The notes beneath the pieces are model-generated. The model made no database searches. It was given only the letters and a program-made list of their open reading frames with translations, and had not been told where the DNA came from. Position numbers and translations under genes: made by a program. Positions 56,603-63,721 of a stretch of DNA of 64,000 nt are shown here, piece after piece (positions within the stretch are counted from its first letter, which is position 1; each line of letters begins with the position of its first letter). The DNA is taken from positions 124,001 through 188,000 of the forward strand of contig NZ_JAHSTV010000003.1 in assembly GCF_019145235.1 (NCBI RefSeq). Reading direction: 5' to 3'. The stretch comes from Pseudomonas farris. GTDB lineage: Bacteria > Pseudomonadota > Gammaproteobacteria > Pseudomonadales > Pseudomonadaceae.

Positions 56603-57049
56603 ATGATGCACATCGCCGAGTGCGCTGCACCGGTGATGTTGCAGCGCGCGATGGCCAAGGATGCCCAACGTCTGGAACGCTTCTTTCGGCAATTCGAAGA
56701 AGTGTCATTCTGTGAATGGCAGGACGCCAAATGCCTGCGCGGTGTGTTGGAGCAGAAAACCACCACCGCGTTCCTCGCGCTCGATGTCTGCGGCGAAGTG
56801 GTCGGCGCGGTGTTGGGTGGCATGCTCGGCAGCCGCGGCACCATCAATCACCTGGCGGTGAGCCCGGTGTATCGCAGCCAGGGCGTTGGTCAGCGCCTGG
56901 TGGAAGCGGCTTCGGCAGACATGAAACGTGTCGGTGTGCTGCGGATGTTCCTGTTCGTCGACGATGCTAACCTTGCCGGCAAACGTTTTTGGAGCGCCCA
57001 GGGCTTTTGCGAGCCGAGCGGCGAAACTACCTTTGAGAGGGACCTATGA
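56603..57049 (+). CDS. GNAT-family N-acetyltransferase
   Basis: The 148-residue protein is a GNAT acetyltransferase with the acetyl-CoA loop VSPVYRSQGVGQRLVEAASA and the usual closing RFWSAQGFCEPSG. The ATG at 56603 is the first good start after the dioxygenase stop, though a TTG at 56579 overlapping that gene is also possible. Its TGA overlaps the azlC start (ATGA). In this operon it might acetylate a hydroxylated amino acid, which is inference. Confidence 0.85.
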   Translation: MMHIAECAAPVMLQRAMAKDAQRLERFFRQFEEVSFCEWQDAKCLRGVLEQKTTTAFLALDVCGEVVGAVLGGMLGSRGTINHLAVSPVYRSQGVGQRLVEAASADMKRVGVLRMFLFVDDANLAGKRFWSAQGFCEPSGETTFERDL

Positions 57050-57762
57050 ATGAGACGTCCAGCAGCCAGCCGCTGATGGTCGAGCCCCAGCCCTCGCGCA
57101 CGTTCGCTGAAGCCAGCCCGGTTATTGCGGGCTACTTCACGGTGTCGTTTGTGTTCGGTTTGATGGCCGTCAATGCCGGATTGCCCGTGTGGCTACCGGT
57201 CGCGATGTGCTTGTTCGTCTACGCCGGTGCCTCGCAGTTTGCCGCCCTGGCGCTGATCTCCAGCGGCGCATCGCTGACCACTATCATCCTCACCACATTT
57301 CTGATCAATGCGCGGCACATGCTGATGTCGGTCTACATGGCCAAGGCCTTGCAGGCGATGGGGCTCAGTCGTCTCGAGCGTTGGTGTTATGCCGGTGGGC
57401 TGACCGATGAATCGTTCGCCTTCCACAGCGTCAAGCTGGGCAAGGGCACGCCGGTCAATGTGCGTTACCTGATCGGCTTCAATCTGTATTGCCACACGTC
57501 ATGGGTGCTGGGCGGTTTGCTGGGAGCAATTTGCGCGCAGTACGCGGCGCACCTGATCAAATATCAGCTCGACTATGCGCTGACCGCGATGATGCTCTAC
57601 GTGCTGGTATCGTTGTGCAACACCCGCAATAAACTGATCGCCGCACTGGCCGCGGTTGCCTGCATGGGTGCCCTGAGCCTGATCGGCAGCTCACCCTTTA
57701 ACGTATTCATCGCCACATTCGTGGGCTGCGGGGTGGGTGTATGCCTGACCAAACGTTCCTGA
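57046..57762 (+). CDS. azlC: AzlC-family branched-chain amino acid exporter, large subunit
   Basis: The 238-residue protein has seven to eight membrane segments and the family start region VIAGYFTVSFVFGLMAVNAG, LFVYAGASQFAALALI and a conserved YAGGLTDESFAFH. AzlC/AzlD (YgaZ/YgaH-type) pairs export branched-chain amino acids and analogues. It overlaps the GNAT gene by four bases and azlD by 22, indicating tight coupling with the dioxygenase operon. Confidence 0.88.
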   Translation: MNETSSSQPLMVEPQPSRTFAEASPVIAGYFTVSFVFGLMAVNAGLPVWLPVAMCLFVYAGASQFAALALISSGASLTTIILTTFLINARHMLMSVYMAKALQAMGLSRLERWCYAGGLTDESFAFHSVKLGKGTPVNVRYLIGFNLYCHTSWVLGGLLGAICAQYAAHLIKYQLDYALTAMMLYVLVSLCNTRNKLIAALAAVACMGALSLIGSSPFNVFIATFVGCGVGVCLTKRS

Positions 57763-58058
57763 TCCTGGTCGTCGTGCTGATGATGGCCGTGACGTTCCTG
57801 CCGCGCGCGTTGCCGCTGCAGGTGAGCACCGATCATTGGCCACCCCTGGTCGCCCGGGCGCTGGAATACCTGCCGGTGGCGATCGTCGCTGCAATCAGCC
57901 TCACGCCGCTGTTGATCAAGGATCAGCAGGTGCAGCTCGATCGCCCGGAATTTTATGCAGCCATTCCGACGTTGTTATGTGCGTATTTCAGCAAAAACCT
58001 CTTTCTCAGCGTAGCGGTGGGAACGGCTGCGTACATCGCGCTCGGGTCGTTCATGTAG
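57741..58058 (+). CDS. azlD: AzlD-family exporter small subunit
   Basis: The 105-residue protein has four hydrophobic segments (FLILVVVLMMAVTFLPRALP, ALEYLPVAIVAAISLTPLLI, FLSVAVGTAAYIALGSFM) and matches AzlD/YgaH, the partner of AzlC. It begins 22 bases inside azlC. Its last 84 bases overlap the convergent LysR gene at its 3' end. Confidence 0.86.
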   Translation: MPDQTFLILVVVLMMAVTFLPRALPLQVSTDHWPPLVARALEYLPVAIVAAISLTPLLIKDQQVQLDRPEFYAAIPTLLCAYFSKNLFLSVAVGTAAYIALGSFM

Positions 58059-58901
58059 CGACAGAGTGACCACGTCGTTTAAGGCCTGGCCCGACAACTC
58101 GGAGTTATTGACCGCCAGCCGCACTTCGAGGGAATCCTCGAAACCCGGGAAAATGGTCAAGCCATTACGCAGGGCCGCCTCACGGGAAACCATGCCGAGA
58201 CCGTCCATTTGCGTGATCAATGACAGGGTCAGGGTCTCGCTGCAGGAATAGATCATCCGCTTGCCTGACTCGTAATTACCAAGGCCTGCGTCGAGAAAGC
58301 GCAAGAAGCTGTGGGAATACGGACAATCGTCGGCAGGACGAACCTGAAACTTATTGCCGAGCAGCATCAGCGGATCGTTTTCCTCACCGCAATGAGCACC
58401 GACCACCTGCACCTGTACATGGGGCAGAGCAATGCTGGGTAATCCCGGCTGCTGCGGCCCGATCAGCACGGCCAGGTCGAAGTCCTCATTCTTCAACTTG
58501 CTGAGGTTTTCCATCGACTCGGCGTAGCTGAATTCCAGCTGATAATCAGGAAACACCTCAATGAGGCGCCCGATCATTCGCCGATTGAAGTCGGCCGAGA
58601 GCGTGGTGTTAAGTGCAACCTTGAGCGTGCGCTGTCCAGGCACCTTGAGCGCGGCGACTTTTTCTTCCAGTTGCCGCGTAGCGACCAACACTTTGTCCAT
58701 GTAGGGCGTGAGCTCCGTGCCCTGTGTTGTCAGAGTCAGCCCCTTGTTGGAGCGACGAAACAACCGAAAACCGAACTGCTCTTCGACCTTGTTCAACTGC
58801 GCGGCCAATGCCTGCACGGTCAAACAGGAATGCTCTGCCGCCGCCGACAATGAGCCGGTCTGCACAATGCGCATGAGATTACGTAAGGTTCTGCTATCCA
58901 T
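57975..58901 (-). CDS. LysR-family regulator convergent with azlCD
   Basis: The 308-residue protein (ATG 58901) has the LysR winged helix at its N-terminus (MDSRTLRNLMRIVQTGSLSA, AQLNKVEEQFGFRLFRRSNK) and an effector domain from about residue 90. It is closest to LysR proteins with MRIVQTGSLSAAAEHSCLT starts. Its 3' end overlaps azlD by 84 bases on the other strand, which suggests interference or antisense control of the exporter mRNA. It may regulate the dioxygenase operon. The longer frame from 58991 lacks family support. Confidence 0.88.
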   Translation of the reverse strand: MDSRTLRNLMRIVQTGSLSAAAEHSCLTVQALAAQLNKVEEQFGFRLFRRSNKGLTLTTQGTELTPYMDKVLVATRQLEEKVAALKVPGQRTLKVALNTTLSADFNRRMIGRLIEVFPDYQLEFSYAESMENLSKLKNEDFDLAVLIGPQQPGLPSIALPHVQVQVVGAHCGEENDPLMLLGNKFQVRPADDCPYSHSFLRFLDAGLGNYESGKRMIYSCSETLTLSLITQMDGLGMVSREAALRNGLTIFPGFEDSLEVRLAVNNSELSGQALNDVVTLSLHERPERDVRSRSHRYAEKEVFAEIRT

Positions 58902-59161
58902 TTGGGTAATGCCCTCTAAAGTGGGCTGGCTATTGTTGTGTACCTGATCGCCCCGGTGGGCGTCGGTCGCGTGCTGGCTATGATCCTGCACCTGAGCATG
59001 CTTGTCCCGAGTTTAGTAGCGAAATGGTTCTGCGTCCGATGGTTGGAGGCTTACACAGGATTGGGGTTTTTGGTGGGGCGTAGGTGATCGGGGTCAGAAA
59101 ATGGCCCGGATGGGGGATGTGTGGGGCGTTTTCTGGATATCAGCGAAACCTTTTTCCAAGG

Positions 59162-59323
59162 CAAAAAAAAGCAGCCTGATCAGGCTGCTTTCATGAATAG
59201 GTGCTTGATATTGTGCTCCCTCAAGCAGGGGAGGAGAGGTTTACCCGAGCGCTGATTTTCAGGTCATCAACGGGGCTCCTACATCGACTATCGCCACCTG
59301 AAGGCAGTCGGTTTCGCGCTCTC
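59162..59323 (-). ncRNA. Candidate small RNA with promoter and intrinsic terminator
   Basis: On the minus strand TTGACA (59353-59358) lies 17 bases before GACAAT (59330-59335), a good sigma-70 pair. Transcription would begin near 59323. It would end at a perfect hairpin AAGCAGCCTGATCAGGCTGC with eight T residues at 59163-59190. No open frame of note lies in between, and no minus-strand gene needs that terminator. The predicted RNA is about 160 bases, with further pairings such as GACCTGAAA and TTCAGGTGG. It lies in the 615-base space between the LysR gene and the RES-Xre pair. Confidence 0.5.
59163..59191 (-). terminator. Rho-independent terminator on the minus strand
   Basis: A perfect AGCAGCCTGATCAGGCTGCT palindrome is followed on the minus strand by eight T residues. 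Confidence 0.85.
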
Positions 59324-59437
59324 GATTAAATTGTCTGCCCCTGTATGGCGGGTGTCAACGAGTGTCTTTGACCGTGTGTCGGAGTCTTTTCAGGGGCGGA
59401 AAATCTGCGCGAAGTCTCTTTTCGAGAGTAATACGTT

Positions 59438-59466
59438 TACGAATTAAAATTTCATATTTGTTCGTA
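59438..59466. promoter_or_regulatory. Inverted repeat upstream of the Xre-type antitoxin, candidate operator
   Basis: TACGAA and TTCGTA lie 17 bases apart in AT-rich DNA about 50 bases before the antitoxin start. Xre/MbcA-type antitoxins commonly repress their own promoter through such sites. Binding is inferred only from position. Confidence 0.35.
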
Positions 59467-59516
59467 TCTGTACTAGTCTGAAATCAAGATATCGCACATT
59501 CAAGGAGGCCATCCCC

Positions 59517-59927
59517 ATGCCTGCCTCAACCATCGTCCTCAGCCCACAGCAACAACTCGAGACTCCCGAAGCCGGTCGAGTCGCGCTGAAGTTCTTCTTC
59601 AACCTCATGGAACGCTGGGGCTGCACCGCCGAGCAACAACGCACCCTTTTGGGCAAAGTCGGCAACACCACTTTCTACAAGTACAAACACCTGCCGCCCA
59701 ACGTGCGCCTGCCCCACGACACCTTGGAGCGCATCTCGTATTTGATGGGCATCCACAAAGCCTTGAGCATCATCTTCAGCAACAGCCGCGAGCGCGCCTA
59801 CACCTGGGTCAGCAGCCCCAACACCGCCGCGCCGTTCAATGGCCAGTCGGCGCTGTCCTACATGCTGGCCGGCCGCGTGGTCGACATCGCTGACGTGCGC
59901 CGCTACCTCGACGGAGTGCGCGGTTGA
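59517..59927 (+). CDS. MbcA/ParS/Xre-family antitoxin
   Basis: The 136-residue protein belongs to the Xre/MbcA/ParS antitoxins that pair with RES-domain toxins. The N-terminal Xre-like part contains ALKFFFNLMERWGCTAEQQR and KYKHLPPNVRLPHDTLERIS; the C-terminal toxin-binding part has NTAAPFNGQSALSYMLAGRV and ends VRRYLDGVRG. Its stop overlaps the toxin start by one base (TGATG). It should neutralise the toxin and repress the operon. Confidence 0.9.
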   Translation: MPASTIVLSPQQQLETPEAGRVALKFFFNLMERWGCTAEQQRTLLGKVGNTTFYKYKHLPPNVRLPHDTLERISYLMGIHKALSIIFSNSRERAYTWVSSPNTAAPFNGQSALSYMLAGRVVDIADVRRYLDGVRG

Positions 59928-60604
59928 TGGCGCCGGAGCTGGCCGACCCGCAATGGCCGCGGGCTTACCGGATCGTCAACAGCTGCTTCCCGCCGATCTC
60001 GTTGTTCGAAGACGTGCTTGACCCCGAAGACCTGCCCACCGCCTACGCGCTGGAAGCCCTGACCAACGATCGGCTGATGGAAGAAGCCGGCGTTCTCGCC
60101 CGCGTGCGCCCCGAAGACCGCGTCTCCGGCCCCGGCTCCACACCGGTCATGGCCGCGTTCACCCACATCGGCAAAACCAGCCGCTTCACCGACGGCACCT
60201 TCGGCGTCTACTACGCCGCCAGCAGCCAGGCCGCCGCCATCGCCGAGACGAGCTATCACCAGGAACGCTTCCTCGCCGCGACGAACGAACCGGACCTTGA
60301 GTTGACCATGCGCACCTACGTCAACAAGGTCGTCAAACCCCTGCACGACATCCGGCAAAACTATCCTCACCTTTATGATCCGGACCCCACCGCGTACGGC
60401 CCATCCCAGGTCTTCGCCCGCCAATTGCGCGAAACATTGTCGTGGGGATTGCTCTACAACAGCGTTCGTTTGCCGGGCCATGAATGTGTTGCCGCGTTTC
60501 GACCGCCCGCTGTGTCCATTCCGAAGCAAGGGAAGCACATTCGTTATGTGTGGAGTGCGAGCAGTCGCAAGATCTCGTTTGTGTTTGAAGTCAGCGAGAT
60601 GTGA
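59927..60604 (+). CDS. RES-domain toxin (NAD-degrading)
   Basis: RES-domain toxins degrade NAD+ and stop growth. The 225-residue protein has the three name-giving residues: Arg in WPRAYRIVNS, Glu in AAIAETSYHQERFLA and Ser in the ending KISFVFEVSEM, with the aromatic GTFGVYYAASSQAAAIAE region. Length and order fit the RES family. It begins at ATG 59927, sharing one base with the antitoxin stop, and ends with a hairpin. All key residues appear present, so the toxin is probably active. Confidence 0.9.
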   Translation: MAPELADPQWPRAYRIVNSCFPPISLFEDVLDPEDLPTAYALEALTNDRLMEEAGVLARVRPEDRVSGPGSTPVMAAFTHIGKTSRFTDGTFGVYYAASSQAAAIAETSYHQERFLAATNEPDLELTMRTYVNKVVKPLHDIRQNYPHLYDPDPTAYGPSQVFARQLRETLSWGLLYNSVRLPGHECVAAFRPPAVSIPKQGKHIRYVWSASSRKISFVFEVSEM

Positions 60605-60620
60605 AGCCCAGCGAAACGCA

Positions 60621-60646
60621 AAAAAACCCGTTGGATTCGGGGTTTT
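60621..60646 (+). terminator. Rho-independent terminator of the RES-Xre operon
   Basis: AAAACCCG and CGGGGTTTT form a stem around TTGGATT, about 20 bases after the toxin stop. Confidence 0.7.
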
Positions 60647-60804
60647 CTGCGTGGCGCACGTCTCCAATCGATATCGACGTAGTCATTACACCAAGTAACT
60701 AATGATGTTCCTGCCCCCACCTTTATCCCCCTGACCCAACCTCATACAGTCCTCTCCAACGCCTCCCCATCATTCCGATGAGAAGGTCACTGGAGATTTC
60801 CCCC

Positions 60805-61026
60805 ATGCCTTTCGTAAGCGTACGCATCACCCGCGATGGCGTTACCTCAGAGCAGAAAGCTCAGGTGATCGCTGAAATCACTGAAACCCTGGAACGCGTC
60901 CTCAACAAGCGCCCGGACCTGACCCACATCGTGATCGAAGAAGTCGACACCGATAACTGGGGCTATGCCGGGATCACCACCACCCAGTACCGAAAACAAC
61001 TCGCTGAGGAGCAGGGGCAGTCATGA
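60805..61026 (+). CDS. 4-oxalocrotonate tautomerase family protein
   Basis: The 73-residue protein begins MPFVSVRITRDGVTSEQKAQ, leaving Pro as the catalytic N-terminal residue after Met removal, as in 4-oxalocrotonate tautomerases. It has the beta-alpha-beta pattern with LTHIVIEEVDTDNWGYAGI. GGAG precedes the ATG at 60805. It overlaps the next gene by four bases (ATGA) and opens an apparent three-gene operon. Substrate unknown. Confidence 0.88.
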   Translation: MPFVSVRITRDGVTSEQKAQVIAEITETLERVLNKRPDLTHIVIEEVDTDNWGYAGITTTQYRKQLAEEQGQS

Positions 61027-61679
61027 CCGCGTCCGTCACCATCGATTTCGTCTCCGACGTGGTGTGCCCATGGTGCGCCTTGGGCGCGACGGCGCTGGAG
61101 CAAGCGATCGAGAACGTGGCCGGTGAAGTCTCCGTCGAGCTGACCTTCAAGCCCTTTGAGTTAAACCCGGACATGCCAGCGGAAGGCGAGAACGCGGTCG
61201 AGCATTTGATGCGCAAGTACGGGCGCACCGCCGAGGAAGTCGCCGCCGGCAAAGCGATGCAGATCGCCCGCGGTGAAGCCATCGGGTTCAAGTTCGATCT
61301 GGAGAAGTGCAGCCATTTCTACAACACCTTTGATGCTCATCGTTTGTTGTTCTGGGCGTCGCAGAAAGGGCGGCAGATCGCACTCAAGCAAGCGTTGCTA
61401 CGCGCTTACTTCGCCGCCGGCCAGAACCCGAGCGATCACCAGACGCTGGTGCGTCTGGCGGCTCAGGCGGGACTGGATGCAGAGCGTGCAGGCGAGGTGT
61501 TGGCGTCCGGAGCGTTTGCCAATGAGGTGCGTGAGCTTGAGGCGTTTTACCGCGAGCGCGGCATCAATTCGGTACCGGCCATGGTGCTTAACGGTCGTCA
61601 CCTGGTGTCCGGGTCGCAATCGGTCGATTACTACGAACAGATGTTGAGGCAAATGGCGCAGGCCGCGGCCGAAGCGTGA
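61023..61679 (+). CDS. FrnE-like DsbA-family oxidoreductase
   Basis: The 218-residue protein has the thioredoxin-fold start VTIDFVSDVVCPWCALGATA with CPWC near residue 15, FKPFELNPDMPAEGEN and the C-terminal NSVPAMVLNGRHLVSGSQSV. This pattern marks the FrnE/2-hydroxychromene-2-carboxylate-isomerase-like branch of DsbA proteins, which is cytoplasmic (no signal peptide). It overlaps the tautomerase gene by four bases. Role unknown; the linked SDR suggests small-molecule redox chemistry. Confidence 0.86.
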   Translation: MTASVTIDFVSDVVCPWCALGATALEQAIENVAGEVSVELTFKPFELNPDMPAEGENAVEHLMRKYGRTAEEVAAGKAMQIARGEAIGFKFDLEKCSHFYNTFDAHRLLFWASQKGRQIALKQALLRAYFAAGQNPSDHQTLVRLAAQAGLDAERAGEVLASGAFANEVRELEAFYRERGINSVPAMVLNGRHLVSGSQSVDYYEQMLRQMAQAAAEA

Positions 61680-61721
61680 TTGATCACTTTTCAAACCATC
61701 ATTTATTAGTCGAGGTTCATC

Positions 61722-62432
61722 ATGAGCAATTCGAAAAAAGTCATCGTTATTACTGGCGCCTCCCAAGGTCTCGGCGCAGGCATGGTCAAGGCCTTCCGTG
61801 ATCTCGATTACCGGGTAGTCGCCACTTCGCGTTCGATCCAGCCGTCCACCGACCCAGACATCCTCACCGTTGCCGGCGACATCGGCGACCCCGCGGTCGC
61901 ACAGCGAGTCATCCGTGAAGCGATCGAACGTTTCGGCCGTATCGATACGCTGGTCAATAACGCCGGGATCTTCGTCGCCAAGCCGTTCACCGCCTACACC
62001 CACGAAGATTACGCAGCGGTGTTGTCGGTGAACCTGAATGGTTTCTTCTACATCACCCAACTCGCGATCACCGAGATGGAAAAACAGGGCAGCGGTCACG
62101 TCGTCAACATCACCACCAGCCTGGTGGACCATGCCATCGACGGTGTGCCGTCAGTATTGGCGTCGTTGACCAAGGGTGGCTTGAACGCTGCGACCAAATC
62201 TCTGGCCATCGAGTACGCCAAACGTGGGATTCGGGTGAACGCGGTTTCCCCGGGCATCATCAAGACGCCGATGCATGGTGAGGAAACTCACGAAGCCTTG
62301 GGGAATTTGCACCCGGTTGGGCATATGGGTGAGATCAGCGACATTGCGCAAGCTGTTGTTTATCTGGACAGTGCCAACTTTGTCACCGGCGAGATCTTGC
62401 ATGTCGATGGTGGGCAGAGTGCGGGACACTAA
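61722..62432 (+). CDS. Short-chain dehydrogenase/reductase, lacking the usual catalytic tyrosine
   Basis: The 236-residue protein has the Rossmann start VIVITGASQGLGAGMVKAFR and the NNAGIFVAKPFT motif, and ends with GEILHVDGGQSAGH. At the active site, the YxxxK motif reads AxxxK (VLASLTKGGLNAATKSLAIE): Lys is kept but the tyrosine is not. Catalysis may therefore differ, or the protein may act as a binder. It follows the FrnE-like gene after 42 bases in the same direction. Confidence 0.84.
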   Translation: MSNSKKVIVITGASQGLGAGMVKAFRDLDYRVVATSRSIQPSTDPDILTVAGDIGDPAVAQRVIREAIERFGRIDTLVNNAGIFVAKPFTAYTHEDYAAVLSVNLNGFFYITQLAITEMEKQGSGHVVNITTSLVDHAIDGVPSVLASLTKGGLNAATKSLAIEYAKRGIRVNAVSPGIIKTPMHGEETHEALGNLHPVGHMGEISDIAQAVVYLDSANFVTGEILHVDGGQSAGH

Positions 62433-62498
62433 GAGCGGTTCAGGAGTAGGGCGCTGTTCACAGCAAGGACGACGACCAGCGCTCTCATCCTTGAGTCA

Positions 62499-62822
62499 TT
62501 AACCTCCGAACGGCGCTACCTTGATCGGTTCACCTTTCTTCGCGCATGACGGCGGATTGGTCATACCCAGTGTCAGCAGGTTGCCGCCGTTAATGATGCA
62601 GTTGAACTGCTGGTTATCGTTGGTTTTCAGCGCGACATAAGTATTCGTGCCTTCAGTACGACGGCTGACAATACTCAAGTCAGAAGGTGAATAGCCCAAC
62701 GCACCGGCACTCTGAGATTTGATCTGCTCATCGGTTAGCGTGTTGGTACTGCTGGCGATGGAGTTGCAGCCGGCCAGGGTGAATAACAGCGCACCAGCCA
62801 GGGTTATTTTGTGGAGAGTCAT
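62499..62822 (-). CDS. Small lipoprotein of unknown function
   Basis: The 107-residue product (ATG 62822) has a lipoprotein signal with lipobox LAGC (ALLFTLAGCNSIASSTNTLT). The mature part has a DEQIKSQSAGALGYSPSDLS region, and two later cysteines in QQFNCIINGG and NPPSCAKKG. It is convergent with the SDR gene. Function unknown. Confidence 0.78.
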   Translation of the reverse strand: MTLHKITLAGALLFTLAGCNSIASSTNTLTDEQIKSQSAGALGYSPSDLSIVSRRTEGTNTYVALKTNDNQQFNCIINGGNLLTLGMTNPPSCAKKGEPIKVAPFGG

Positions 62823-62967
62823 GGGAGTGTTCCTTACTCGTTTGTGTTTCTTGTCGTGTGGTGCCACGTACTGACCGGAAATCACAACTGAGGAAAGCAG
62901 TGGCTTGTGAAGCGTAGCAGAGGGAAATCCGCTCATTGGTGGCTGAGAGACTTCTTGTGCTGACTGT

Positions 62968-63504
62968 TCAGGCCAATGTTGTCCGCGCCACTAAACCCAC
63001 AATATTTTGTTCGGGGCGCGTCGTTGCGCACGTCGAGTCGGCAAGGTGAACGGTTGTCGGGAAGAACAGGGACACCAGGATTGTGCCCCCCATCAGAATC
63101 GGCAGTAGACCCATGATTGTGAAGTAATGACTTCTTCTGGCGTTGCCAAAGTCACGACGTACCAAGGGCCAAAAAGCCAGAAACAGAACGCTGAGAACGG
63201 CCAGCCAGGCTAAGCGCGGAATGAAGTCCCACCCGTCGTACCCGGACTCCCAGATCGCCCAGGCATAGGTGGCCAGAGAAGTTGTGCCGTAGAGGTAGAT
63301 GCCGAGGGACTGTTTCAGGCCGATGAGAATGGCCGATAGCAGCAGGGCGGTGCCCATCATGGCGTAATAGGGGGATCCGCCAGCGGTAACTAAAACGCCC
63401 CCTCTATAGGCAAGTGCCAATCCAAGCAGGGCAACAAATAGGGTGTACACCCCGAACAGAAGGTTCGAGACTCCCGCTCCTCTAGCCAACGTCCTTTGGT
63501 TCAT
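62968..63504 (-). CDS. Stand-alone membrane domain of the PQQ-glucose-dehydrogenase type
   Basis: The 178-residue protein has five hydrophobic segments and resembles the N-terminal membrane domain of membrane-bound PQQ dehydrogenases (FVALLGLALAYRGGVLVTAG, GGSPYYAMMGTALLLSAILI, WAIWESGYDGWDFIPRLAWL). The beta-propeller domain that should follow is absent; the frame ends after ADSTCATTRPEQNIVGLVAR. AGGGA precedes the ATG at 63504. It could be a truncated gene or a real small membrane protein of this family. Confidence 0.72.
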   Translation of the reverse strand: MNQRTLARGAGVSNLLFGVYTLFVALLGLALAYRGGVLVTAGGSPYYAMMGTALLLSAILIGLKQSLGIYLYGTTSLATYAWAIWESGYDGWDFIPRLAWLAVLSVLFLAFWPLVRRDFGNARRSHYFTIMGLLPILMGGTILVSLFFPTTVHLADSTCATTRPEQNIVGLVARTTLA

Positions 63505-63721
63505 TGCGATCATCCCTGTGTGATTCGATGCGGTTTCGTCCGAGCGGCGCGCATAATTGCTCATTATTGTAATGAAATACAATGTCAGGCGATAAAATTA
63601 ACCACCCCGTGCGGATGAATCGGTATTTTTGTATTTTGTATTGAGTAGAAACAATCGTGCTAAGCTGATTAGCGAGTTCTTGGACAGCGCTCTGACGAAG
63701 CTTCGATCAGTAAATAGGGTG

